Source: Phlegmacium glaucopus (Eukaryota > Basidiomycota > Agaricomycetes > Agaricales > Cortinariaceae). From it: a stretch of DNA of 64,000 bases. The stretch is taken from assembly GCA_015039465.1 (NCBI GenBank), contig MU130362.1, forward strand, positions 97,735-161,734. Direction: 5' to 3'. The number at the start of each line of letters is the position of its first letter. Position 1 is the stretch's first letter. Both the position numbers and the translations under genes were made by a program. Of this stretch, positions 12,701-23,660 are shown piece by piece. The notes under the pieces were generated by a model. The model worked only from the letters and a program-made list of their open reading frames with translations, was not told where the DNA came from and did no database searches.

Positions 12701-12867
12701 TGATACAATAATCAACTTACCTTTGTATGACCACAGATGATGTGCATCGTCTGTGGTTGTTGTTACCAGCTGTGTGATGGTGTGATGAAGAACAAACAAG
12801 ATCAACAAACAAGTATGATGTGCACATCACATGTGATCACATGATCACACCCCTTGCACTGAACAAA

Positions 12868-12914
12868 ATGCAAGGTAATGATGGCAACAAGACGTTGCCA
12901 TCATTACCTTGCAT
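12868..12914. repeat. Perfect 21-bp inverted repeat with 5-base loop
   Basis: The left arm is at 12868-12888 (ATGCAAGGTAATGATGGCAA plus C), the loop AAGAC at 12889-12893, and the exact complement at 12894-12914. It sits just after a TGATCACATG-rich palindromic stretch (12820-12850). Confidence 0.85.
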
Positions 12915-13622
12915 ATTGGTTTATTATGAATTATTTCCTGTGCTGTGGAGGATGGATAATTATTTTATTATTCTAGTATAGTCAGTGATTTGTTCCTAAA
13001 TGTGCTGATCTAACTCAATTCTGCTCAGATTCTGCTTGGAAATTGGTCAGACTTAGATCTAGTCAGATTCTGGTCAGATAATTTGGCTGTATTACTGCCA
13101 TTTGGGGTGGTAAAAATTCTGACTGGAATCTGATCAGATCTGATCAGATTAGGTGGCTTACAGCAAAGACCTCCAACTCATCATGGTCATCACCATTGCT
13201 AGTCAGTCGTTATCATTGCTAGTTGTTGTCCATCCTCTTCCTGTGTCATTGTTGTGGTTGAGAGGTGGTGGTGGTGGTGGTGGTGGTGGTGAGACAAAGT
13301 GTTGTTGAACTTACATATTTAGTAATTTTGGACTTTCATCAGTAAGATGGCAGGCTGCTAGAATCACTGGAGTGAGTAAGCCCAGTTGTTTCAGCTTGCC
13401 AGCACACCAGCTGGACCTACATTGACATGCCTGAATCCAGCACATCTGCTGTCGGAGAAAATTGCTGGTAACAGTCCCCTCAACTAGAGCTAGTACCAAG
13501 CCCTGGTACTAGTTTCTCAAAATCTCTTTTTTTCTTTTGTTGATTTTCACAGATACTGTTGCATGGAAATGATAATAATTATTCAGCTGTACACTAGTAT
13601 CCTTAGGTGTTCCAGTATAATT
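12915..13622. other. Noncoding DNA with a (GGT)n microsatellite
   Basis: About nine GGT/GTG triplets run at 13264-13290. The rest holds CTGATCAGATCTGATCAG-type motifs and no recognised gene. Confidence 0.55.
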
Positions 13623-14176
13623 TGTTACATTCTGTCATACGTTACTCTGTTCCAACTCTGATGGAGCTCGTTCTGGCAGTCTGTACTCTGTACAGTCCTT
13701 TCCCCTTTACTTCCTTATCACTCAACCCACAATCAACTCCAAGACCTTTCCATGTCATTCTGGCTCTTCCGATATTATTCCAAACCTGTTTCCATCATCA
13801 TCACCATAATGACTATTTCTTTGTCATCTTTCCCATTATCAGTCAGCACACCAGCATCGGATTATTTACCCAAGAATGCAAGAGCTTCTGGGAGCAGAGC
13901 GCAGCACTTTATATTTATATTTTACATTTTGGTTGCTATTCCTTAGTATTATTTAAGTACTCGATCCTTGTATGTTTTCCCTTAGTTTTGAATATCAACC
14001 TAGTTCCCCACTCTACTTGTTCTCTAAGTCCTTAAGTGACTTCATGCTTATTCTGTTTCCTCTACTTCCAAAATCAGGACTCATAGGAGCTTGGGCAGCA
14101 CAGCACACAAGCTGAGGCCAAGTCCTATTCTGTTACTGTCCATCCATCCGTTCCAATTCTGTTTCATAACTTAATA
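13623..14176. mobile_element. Solo LTR, copy 2 (554 bp)
   Basis: This is the same family as 8637-9196, sharing the start TGTTACATTC, the block ACCCAAGAATGCA, and the sequences near the 3' end (CCAAAATCAGGAC, CAGCACACAAGCTGAGGCCA). The end has decayed from TTAACA to TTAATA. The flanking 5-bp duplication is TAATT (13618-13622 and 14177-14181). No internal region is attached. Confidence 0.85.
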
Positions 14177-14518
14177 TAATTAAACTAAATACAGCAAATG
14201 ATTCAGCTGTGTACATAGAGTACACAATATATCTGAGCCAAACAACATCTAGTAAGTGTACACCTTTGAGCTAAAAAGGTTCCCCAGGCCCATGGTAGTA
14301 ACAGACTCACTATATTTCAATCAAAGAACATGGGTCAAATGCCCCCCCACCAGTGTTGCCTTCCTCTACATCACCATCACCAGCAGTCCAATCCATCTTG
14401 TTGACTGCAGTATGGAGAATAACTCTCCACTTGGTGTCATCAAGACAGCTAGCTGCTGCTGCCCACCCCCAAGTTGGTTCCCACCCAACCACTGCATCTG
14501 TGTATCCTGCATAGTGAT

Positions 14519-14855
14519 TAGGCTGCACACCATAACCATATGTTACGGTATATGGTTGCTACAGTATGGTAACGGGTACCGTACCTTGGAAGGTCTGGAG
14601 TGTCAAAAATATGGCCGTAAGGCTACGGTTGTACTATGGCTTGATGAAATAACTATAATTTTGATGAATTGATGCAGTGTCGGGGCTTGGATTGGCCAAT
14701 TGATGGTGAATCCGAGCTCAGATTGAATTTTAGGTGATTCCTCAGTGCTCAACATCAGCTGCCAAACCATAACCATACCGTGGGGAGTTCAAAATCACAA
14801 ATGTATGGCCATATGCTTACGGCCGACTACTGTTACAGTACGGTGCGCAGCCCTA
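14519..14855. mobile_element. 337-bp hAT-type MITE with perfect 8-bp target duplication
   Basis: The left end is TAGGCTGCACACC and the complement of the right end is TAGGGCTGCGCACC. ATAGTGAT flanks both sides exactly (14511-14518 and 14856-14863). The sub-ends share TACGG/CCGTA and ATATGGCC words in inverted orientation. There is no coding capacity. TAGGG-type ends plus an 8-bp duplication are typical of hAT elements. Confidence 0.85.
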
Positions 14856-15120
14856 ATAGTGATTTGTCTTGCACTTCTTGCTCACCAGGGCATCATCATT
14901 GAAGATGTCAGTGTCGCTACCATCAAGCCCAACATGGCTCGCTTTGATCAACTCTAGGCCACATTCAAGCTACAAGTTAAGAATATTAGTCAGACTCAAT
15001 GAGAAAAAAGGTAAACTCCAATGTACAACAGTGGTTGAAAATTGTGAGAGCTCCTACAGGATATTCATATTGAATGACATTATTTTCCATCTTCTTAATG
15101 TGTACATCCAGGCACATACT

Positions 15121-15150
15121 AACAAGGGGGCTTAAAAAAGCCCCCTTGTT
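15121..15150. repeat. 13-bp perfect hairpin (AACAAGGGGGCTT)
   Basis: AACAAGGGGGCTT at 15121-15133, loop AAAA, and the exact complement at 15138-15150. Flanking bases (CATACT / ATATGTA) extend it imperfectly. It sits exactly where the minus-strand gene remnant to its right ends, so it may be a junction of two element ends. Confidence 0.75.
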
Positions 15151-17240
15151 GATATGTACTGTTAAGAAGGTTTGGCACAAATGAGCAAATGGAAGATAAA
15201 CATACTGTATCATTATCAGGGTTCTGGTAAATGAAGCAGTAGTTTTTGAGGTAGTATTCTGCAGCTTGACACACATCTTCGTTCTTTACCCCCTCTTCAT
15301 TGAATGCATGGAGGACCAGATGAAGACTCTCTTTACCCATAGAACTACACCAGTCAATAAGGGCATCTGCAGCCTAAAATCCAAGTAACAACAAGAACAA
15401 TGACCTTGTGATTGAATAGAGGCTTACCACATGTACAATAGCCTCATGGCTACCACCATCCACCTCATTTGCAATGGAGGAAAAGACAACCTTCCATATC
15501 TCAGTAACAACATCCTCCATGACAGAATTTGCTCTGAATGGGTCTTTGTGAGTGGTGGCCCAGTGTATGGAGGGTTGGTTTAAAGTATTTCCTCCAATCA
15601 TGAGTGTAGGAGGTGCTTGCTGCCCCACAAGGAAAGGGAAGGAGAAATTGTACCTTATTTTCTTGACACAACAACCACTGGATGACATCTCTGGTACAAC
15701 TGGCTCAAAAATATTGACAGTGGTCACCTATTCAAGGTAATAAGAAGCCAAACAGTGTGGTGACAAGCATTCTGCTCACCTGGTTTCCTCAAATACTAAC
15801 AGCTGGCTTCACATTGTGAGCAGCTCTGACTGACTCAATAGGTTCATCTTCATCAAATTCACTTCCAGTATACTTGAGTGGATCATCTTGGTCCTCAACT
15901 GCTTGGCATGATGATGTCAAGCTGAGAACAGTCAGCACCAAACAGGTGAAAAAAAGTAATAACCAACCTGAGATTATTTCTAGCTGCTGCTTTGCAACTT
16001 TGTTGCCCACCCAGAGAGAAGCCCTCCTTTAGTCTTCTTGGCACATTTCTCAATGATTGGGCCTTTGGAATATAGGAGAACTGGTAGTTGCACATTTGGA
16101 ATTTGATAGACTGTCAAAACTTATGAAGGTTTATTATCTGGCTCCTTTTGCTTCTGCACCGTTGGTGGTTTCATTTTGGTAATAAAATTACCAGCAGTGT
16201 TTCCTGCAATGGCTGAGTTGTTGCATACATTGTTGACTGCTTTGCGGAAGTTGCCTTACTTGGGTTTTACTATGATCTAGTGAATTTCAATGTTGTAGTT
16301 ACCAAGGACTTAGATATGGATAAAATAAATAGCATACCTTGGCTGCTTTGGCTTTCCCTGGATTTTTTGAGGGTTCACAGACTTCACGCAGGTAAAACTC
16401 CCCATCTGAGTCTAAGTCTGACCCATTATCACCATCATCATCCAACTCCATGAGGTAATCTTCATCTTTCTCATGATCTCTATCTGACTCATTCTCAAAG
16501 CCAAGACCTCAACCATCACTGGACTCTGTGTCAACTGCAGACTCATCTGGAATATTGGCCAGTCCTTCAGACAACACATAGTCCTGTTCTTCTAGTCCCA
16601 CATCAGCAAACTCTAACTCAGGCTCTAGGACTGGCCCTTCCTGTTCAACTTCATGATCTTCTTCCAAACCACTCTCAGGCTCAGGGCTATTTATCTTGGC
16701 TCACTGAAGTTTCAAGGCATCCTTAACTGCCTGAAAAATATCTGAGGCATAAATTGGCTTTTCACAAGAAAGGACATATTGTACCTTTATATTTGATGCC
16801 TTCACTGAGAAGCTCTGTTGCTGGGTGCTTGGTTTTCCCTATCAAAGATTTGAACTCAAGGAACCAATAAGGGAGGTTGGATAAAGCAGTTACCAGATAA
16901 TGGGCAGGTGCCAGGTCAGGGTGAGCCATGTTCTTATCATGTTCTTCTTTGAAAAGCTGGTCTTCAAAAGCAGCAACTTGTTGTTTTTTCTGGACTGCAA
17001 TATTAATCTTCTTGACTTCTGAGGCAGCAGCAGTGCTGGCAGCTGTCTGCTTCTCTAGTTGAACTTGTGCTGAGCTGTGACATTTCTTGTTGTCAAGGAG
17101 CTTGTCTGTTGCCTCCTGGTTGGTGACAGTGCTGCACTTAGGACAGCCAGTCATGATTTGGTGTGACAAGGTTGAGAGTTTGAGATTGAAAGAAGGAAAT
17201 CCTTCACAGGGGTTGTCAGAAATGCAGAAACACACAAGTT
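15151..17240 (-). pseudogene. Broken Plavaka-type accessory gene
   Basis: Minus-strand pieces occur in the order expected for one multi-exon gene. A basic, alanine/glutamine-rich N-terminal part starts MTGCPKCSTVTNQ (about 17155, or 17235 with an upstream ATG). A long acidic serine/glutamate/aspartate tract follows (16690-16390). The C-terminal part reads EIWKVVFSSIANEVDGGSH (about 15510-15460) and DWCSSMGKESLHLVLHAF with YYLKN..FIYQNPDND (about 15360-15210). The last block follows the same hydrophobic pattern as the accessory protein at 2683-5207. In-frame stops at about 16700 and 16510, and a missing 3' end at the hairpin, mark it as defective. No transposase partner is seen nearby. Confidence 0.45.
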
Positions 17241-17445
17241 CATCATGGCTGAAAAATCAACTTACATTTCAACCTCCTGTTGTTATTACACCCGCTCTGC
17301 CCATAAATTTCAAATGCATCATTACACCCACTCTGTGCCCTGTGATCCTCCTTTATTTCTTTCTTGCAATACTGGAGTCACAAGTTGACACCCTTTGTAC
17401 ACATAGGAAGCAGGCCAGTAAGTTGGAGGCAGCCATTAGTTAGCT

Positions 17446-17945
17446 AGTTAGATGTAAGGCCCAATGTCAATGAGATACTGGTAATGATTTTAACACAATC
17501 TGACTCATGAGTTGAGAGGTGATCAATTGATCAGACAGGCGGCTGTTAGTTAGACTTTAGTTTAGATGTAAGACATCATGGCAATTAGATATGCAGGTGA
17601 TTTGTAAAGAGTTTAATGATCTGTAATGATAAAGAGGTCTTATGGTGTTACTAAGTGAATCCCCATCCTTTCCTCTTTGGATCCCCTGCTAGGTGAGTTG
17701 ATGTAACCTATTACTTATAAATATTATTAACTTTGGATCCCCTGCTAGTCTGACTAAGTCAGTACCGCAGTTGCCCTAACATTAGGAAAGGATCTCCCAA
17801 GAGGACCGATCCTGATCGGATAAGTGCACCATAGTCCAATTCTAAGCCCTTGACTTGGGCCAATCCAACTTTGTGCACTCCCCAACTCTGGCTCCCTCCT
17901 CCCCAAGTTCTAAACACTCAACCCCAAGCAATTCATTCCTGAACT
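17446..17945. other. Noncoding DNA with a diverged tandem duplication
   Basis: GTTAGTTAG..TTAGATGTAAG at about 17437-17457 recurs at 17547-17572, with the following 60-70 bases also similar. TTTGGATCCCCTGCTAG occurs at about 17676 and again at about 17733. The stretch could include the 5' flank or LTR of the gag remnant, but no LTR borders are clear. Confidence 0.4.
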
Positions 17946-18720
17946 ATGGATGATGGATGTGCAGTCACCATAGAACAGAACATCACTAGGTTGCAAGGTC
18001 AGATTCAACAAATTACTGAACTACTCACCCGAATGCTCCTGACTCTGACTGAGCAAACTACACCCGAAAACAATAAAACACAATCAATCACAATCTGGAA
18101 ACCTGTCCAGATCCCATTTGGCTCGACCTGCATTACCTACTGAGTTTGATGGAGAACGTTCCAAAGGAATGGCATTCCTTCAATCATGCCAATTGTATAT
18201 TGGGCTCTGTCCAACAGATCCAAGTAGCTTGGGCCACATCTTATATGAATGCTGGACGAGCAGCAAATGGGCAGCTCATGTTTTCAGATGGGAAACTGAA
18301 AACCCTGAATCAACCTGGTTTCTCAATTGGAGGCATTTCCAAGAAGAATTCAAAAGGAATTCTGCCTGGCCAATGCAGATTCAGTTGCTATCAACTGACT
18401 TGAGTCTACTGGGTATTTTCAGAAAGGCCGGTCTCTGGATGACTATCTAGATGAATTCAGAGACCTTATTGCCGATTCTGGTTATACTGACCCAAAAACT
18501 ATTGTGGTCAAGTTTTGAAGGGGCCTTGACACCCAAATCCAAAATCCTGTTGCAACTATGGCTTTCAGCAGGCCACCTGACACTGACCTGGAAGAGTGGT
18601 ATAACACAGCATGGACTGTAGACCAAAATCAGGCCGCCAATGAAGCCTTTCAGTCATCTTACCAAAGTTTGGCCTCAACTACACCCCGGTATCACACACC
18701 AATACTGATTGGTAGCATGA
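17946..18720 (+). pseudogene. Ty3/gypsy-type gag remnant
   Basis: After a short N-terminal helix (EQNITRLQGQIQQITELLTR), blocks typical of retrotransposon Gag follow across frame shifts: FDGERSKGMAFLQSCQLYIG, WAAHVFRWETENPEST, RSLDDYLDEFRDLIADSGYT (about 18428-18490) and EEWYNTAWTVDQNQAANEAF (about 18590-18650). A TGA interrupts the block after TIVVKF (about 18516). No CCHC knuckle, protease or reverse transcriptase is recognisable downstream. Confidence 0.7.
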
Positions 18721-20056
18721 GAACAAAGCTTAAAAGTTGCCATCATGAAAATAAGCGGACTTTGAATTCACTTACCTATTTTGGAAGCAGCCCTGAATCG
18801 CATTCCTGGTCAATAAAATCATTTGTTCAACGTTAACATCCTCATCACCCATCATATCCTCAATGTCTTCCACTATGCTCTCAATCATGTACACTATTGA
18901 CATGCTCCTTAACATCTACCATCTGTTTGTCCCTTGGCTAGTGATACAACAAAGTGATCAATCTACTATTTGCATCAGTCATTGGCTCGCATTTGATCGC
19001 ATCTATGGCCCATCATTTCAAGAATGGCCTGTTTATGGATGCATCAGCTACATCTTCCATTATGTAAAAGCCTTTGTCATCATTGTTGTGGCTATGGACC
19101 CACAAGTCTTCCCCTCAGCTATCTATCTTGCCATACCTCGCTCCTGGATCTCACTCAGTCCCCTATCCTCAATTATCTACCTCTTATCTTATCATTCACT
19201 GCCAAAACCATCATTCACGCGGTACCTGAAGCCTTCCCACCCTCTTTATGACAATTTAGGAAGTCCAGGAGGATCACAACTAAGCAGGAATTGCAGATGA
19301 ATCAGCAGCAGAGGATTATTCTCGCAGAGTGGCAAGTGTTATCAAGGCTGCACGACATGGGATCATGGGCAAGTAGTATTTTCTCAGGAACAAGGCTGCG
19401 CCTTTCAAGTGTTGACTCAGGACCTTTCACATATTTGACATGACCACACACCTATGGAGTCGATATATTTTTGCTATTGGACTATGTACACTGCCTTCTC
19501 TTCTTTTCTCTCGCACTTTGACACTTTACAGATTCTTTTATTGTTCCTTTTTATTTTCCATTGTTCTGTTCTTCTCACAGCTGTCCTCTCTTCATCATTC
19601 TTCCTTTGACAGCGCGTACTTCTTTCTTTTTTATTATTCTACATAGCCTCATCCTTAGGGTATAAATCCTGCTCTTTTGTACCAGGATAGGTAGTTTCTC
19701 CAAATTCATTCTTACTCCCCACAGTCATCCTCTCAGTGGAATTCCAGTGAATTCCTCCCTCAAGTTCGCTTTTTTATCCCTTTACTGTCAATACATACTG
19801 TCTACTGCTATAGTCTTGCTGAAGACTTTCTCTTATTCATCCTCATCCTCCTCCTTAGTCTCTCTAAGTTCGCTTTTTCAGTTCCTTACTGTCAACTGCT
19901 ATCCGCTATAGTCTTACTGAAGACTCTTTCCCATTCATCCTCTTCTCTATACTCTCCCACCTCAGTCACCCTCTCTATTCATCCTCATCCTTGTCCTCAC
20001 CTCTACTCTTGCTCCCTATCTCTGTGTGTTACAAGTCAAGGTTACACCTTTCCTAA
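18721..20056. other. Degenerate retroelement-like and pyrimidine-rich DNA
   Basis: No intact gene. A TATA-like GGGTATAAATCC near 19656 followed by C/T-rich sequence resembles an LTR body. The segment from CAAGTTCGCTTTTTTATCCC (about 19760) repeats imperfectly about 105 bp later, at about 19865-19945, with shared CTATAGTCTTGCTGAAGACT. Confidence 0.45.
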
Positions 20057-20059
20057 ATG

Positions 20060-20676
20060 AACAACAGGGAGACTCTTGACCTAAAGACTGGTCCACTGCT
20101 CTCTGGTTGGTGTTTATATACAACACAAACAATGATTTATAGTGAATTCACAGTACCATCTCTAAAAGCCTTCAACCCAGCCCATCATGTCAAACCTTCC
20201 AATATTAGGAATGACCAAGATAGGCATGGTTTCCAAGTTACCATTTTCGCCCTTCCTCAGACCAAGACCTCTCCTGACACATTTACTGGTCCACACAAGA
20301 TGGCCCTTCCAATCCACAAGTCGCTCCGTCAAACCAGTTCCTGGTCAACAACCCACCTCTTGACAAGGCTCTCTTTTTGTGGAGGCATCCCCAGGGTCTG
20401 CGCCCTCTCACTCGCAGCAAATTTCTCAAACGGATTAACGCAGTAGCAGCTGAGTTGGGCATCAAATCCCTCAAAGGTCATGGCATTTGAATTGGAGTGA
20501 TGCTAGAGTACCTTTTAGGAGGCATCCCTTTCGACATGGTCAAATCCATTGGCAGATGGTCGAGCAAGGCCTTTTTGCTTTACCTGCGCCAACACGCAGT
20601 CATTATTGCACCTTATATCCAAGGTACTCCAGTTATGGAAGCCTTCACTTGCTACACTATGCCCTCTCCTTGTTAA
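20060..20676 (+). pseudogene. Tyrosine recombinase remnant (DNA breaking-rejoining type)
   Basis: Across two frames I can read EFTVPSLKAFNPAHHV (about 20140-20190), VTIFALPQTKTSP, an LFLWRHPQGLRPLTRSKFL block (about 20370-20430), LKGHGI*IGVMLEYLL (20470-20520), IGRWSSKAFLLYLRQHA and APYIQGTPVMEAF. This matches the basidiomycete tyrosine recombinases carried by mobile elements. In GHGIRIG the fourth residue of the H-x-x-R catalytic motif is replaced by TGA at 20488-20490. The presumed nucleophilic tyrosine in LLYLRQ remains. A frame change lies near 20275. The N-terminal region is missing. Confidence 0.75.
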
Positions 20677-22330
20677 TCATCTTGTGGTGAGTCTTTCCTC
20701 CAGCCCATTTCCTAGATTAGGGGTGTCTAAGACTTCGCTTGTCGCGTCTCTGGGCTCCTTATACCCAGGAATCACAGCTCATCTTAGATTGTCTTTTTTC
20801 ATAGTTCTGGGCCCTTGTTTCAGTCAAAAAACCCTTCGGGGTTTTGCCCCAACATAAACACACTCTTGTCAATTTACATAATCATTTAATCTACTCTCAT
20901 TGATCTTGTAGATCGATTTTCTCCTTTAAAATAACACACCCTTCGCTTGCATAGACATGGCATGAATCTGTCTTGTTTCTAGATGACTGATCATGGTTTT
21001 ATGATGTCATGTGTTTCATGATGTCATAAATGTCACAAAATGTCACAAAAATGTCACAAATGTTTCACTGTTTCAGGAACTTTATTGATGTTTACTGATA
21101 TTTTCCTAGGACTTGTATGACAATTTCCTTCATAGTAGTAGACTTTGTAGTTACTTTAGATCGCAAGTTGTTCATTTGACCATTATGGATTTTTGTATGG
21201 TTAAGGTCTGAACGTTTTGTAGTGTTATTTAACAGTATGATAAATAGATCAATTCAGATCATAGTTATCTGCTCCTTCACAATTAAAGTATTGCAACTTC
21301 CAGTTTAATCAACAATCACTTTTGACCCTTACACTATCAATTTGTAGATTAAATCATGGTTTATTCATTGATCTTTATTGATTCAATTGAAGAATAATAT
21401 TATGAAAAATGAATAATCCATAGGTATTCAATTTTCAGTCCTATTACCGGAATCCAATGTTTCCATAACTTAACAACATGCCACCACCCTTGACCCCCTT
21501 GACTTGTTCTCATTTTTGAACCACATTTTAGGTACTATTTCTACCTCTGAGCATCTGAAAGTGTTGTACAGCTTATAGTTATACCATGTCATGTTTTATA
21601 CATTGAAAAAATCTTGTAGAACAGTGCAGAACTCATTAAAAACATGTTGTACCAGGTTTTGTGACCGATTGTGTGACATGATGTGATAAAACATTGCCAC
21701 AGCTATATGTGACATTGCCGACCCCTATGTGATGGGATCACGTGACCTTGTGACCTAGTCATAGAGACATGTGATGTGACATGAGTCGATATTGGATCCT
21801 TAAATGTATTATATATCAAATTCAGGAGTCTCTGACGTGATGTAGATGCTTTCTTGAAATTTAGGTGCATGTCAAGTTGGGCTCCAAATCACGTGCACAA
21901 CTTTTGGCTTCATTTCCTACTGATGAGGAAGTCACATAAACACCCATCCTCTGAGCCCTAAATTTTAATTTATATGATGCCTAAGCTTAATAAAACAACT
22001 TTCGCCCTAAAAAAAGTAGCAAAAGGCCTCTGTCGTCATGTGAGCTCGACGCAACGATAACTCAAAGTCCAAAGATTACATAATGATTTTCTAGCACGTA
22101 AAAACAGGACTACTTGTGACTGGCATGCCTAATCTCTATATAGAATGGGACGTCGCGCCTGGGAACGTCGGGGGTATCAATGATGCCGGATTTATTTGTA
22201 AGGATTTGTAATATTTTTGATAATTGGTCAGCTGCTCCCACACCGTCGTCCCATTATACTGTGTGACACAGGTAGCCCAGTGTCACAAACGTCACAACGT
22301 GTGACATTAATGTGACATCCCAGTAACTTC
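20677..22330. other. AT-rich noncoding DNA with clusters of TGTCAC motifs
   Basis: TGTCACA or close variants occur three times at 21029-21060. The reverse form GTGACA/GTGACC clusters at 21660-21785 and at 22261-22316. No coding region is recognised. The pattern could be subterminal repeats of a nonautonomous DNA transposon, but no flanking duplication was identified. Confidence 0.4.
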
Positions 22331-23300
22331 CCTTTAACCTGCTCATTTTATGTGTTTAAATTTCGCTTTTTTGAGGTCCTATCTGCCAATCTGCTTACTA
22401 TGTGATATATATTGTCTTCTTCTGTGTTTTAATTTCGCTTTTTTGAACAGCTATAGCCTGTCTTTTGGGATCTGCTGTAGCCCAGGGTGTATTTTTTATT
22501 TTTATTTTTGTGTGGTATTTGTTTGGGGTGTTCCTTGGTAAATCTGCTGTAGCCATTCATTATCTACACAGTTGATAGGAACATGGGATGAGAAGATATG
22601 GGAGGAATATGAGGTTGAAATGAAAATAATATACACACTTAATGTGACAGATAGGTGAGTGGGAACATAAGATTGGAAGATGAATAGAGTTATTTTGAGA
22701 TTCTGTCTGTTTCTGTGTTTTAATTTGAGTGAATGGGAGGATGGTTACAATAACAATGTGAGGGAAGATAAATCAAGACAGAGGTGGATGGAGATGGGAG
22801 GGAATATGGTTAGATAGGTATAGATGAGTGGGGTGGTGGTAAGATGAGGCTGTACCATGTTGAGATAAATTGAATTAAGTTAGGTGTGATGGATTTAAAG
22901 ATAAAGAAATAGGAACATGGGATGGGATGAGAAGATATAGGAAAAATAAAAATAGACAGATAGGTGAGTGGGAACATAAGAAAAGTGTCAGATAAATTGA
23001 GAATAAAAAACAAGATTGGAAGATGAATAGAGATTTTGTCTGTTTCTGTGTTTTAATTTGAGTGAATGGGGGATGGTTACAATAACAATGTGAGTGATGA
23101 GAAGATGAAGTCAAAATAATATACACACTCAATGTGACATATAGGTGAGTGGGAATATAAGAAAATATAACATTGGATAAATTGAGAATAAAAAACAAGA
23201 TTGGAACATGAATAGAGTTATCTGAAGATTTTGTGTATTTCTGTGTTTTAATTTGAGTGAAGGGGAGGATGGTACAGATAGCAATGTGAGTGGGAATATA
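22331..23300. repeat. Three diverged copies of a repeat unit of about 200-330 bp
   Basis: The phrase TTCTGTGTTTTAATTTGAGT followed by GAATGGG..GGATGGTTACAATAACAATG starts at about 22701, 23030 and 23226. Each copy is followed by related sequence with GGTGAGTGGGAAYATAAGA and ATTGAGAATAAAAAACAAGA. Shorter relatives (TGTTTAAATTTCGCTTTTTT) occur at 22350 and 22425. Open frames on the minus strand reflect low-complexity Ser/Ile/Pro coding and are not treated as genes. Confidence 0.6.
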
Positions 23301-23660
23301 AATGAAGATAGAGAGGTGGATGGAGATGGATGGAGATGGAAATATGGTTAAATGGGTATAGATGAGTGGGGCAGTAGGTGGTATGATGAGGGTTCTGTGT
23401 TTTGTATTGGAATAGTGTACCATGAGAATTTTGAAAATGAAAAATTGTGAAAATTTGAATTAAATTGGGTGCTCTGGATTAAAGGTTTGACATGATTTAG
23501 GATGTGTGGAGCTACTATTAATCCAGCTACAATTTTCAATTGAGAAAAATGTAAATGAGGTTCAAGTTCAATGTTTAATAGATACATTCAATGATACATA
23601 CAGGGTATGATCTGAGTGTATTTGAGTAAAAGTGAGAACTAATTATTTCTGAAAAGGTAC

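Noticed and set aside
21029..21062. Closely spaced TGTCACA repeats considered as a CRISPR-like array
   Set aside because: Units are too short and unevenly spaced, and the organism is a eukaryote.
22810..23587. Minus-strand open frames of up to 182 codons rich in Ser, Ile and Pro
   Set aside because: They are translations of the diverged tandem repeat and show no domain.
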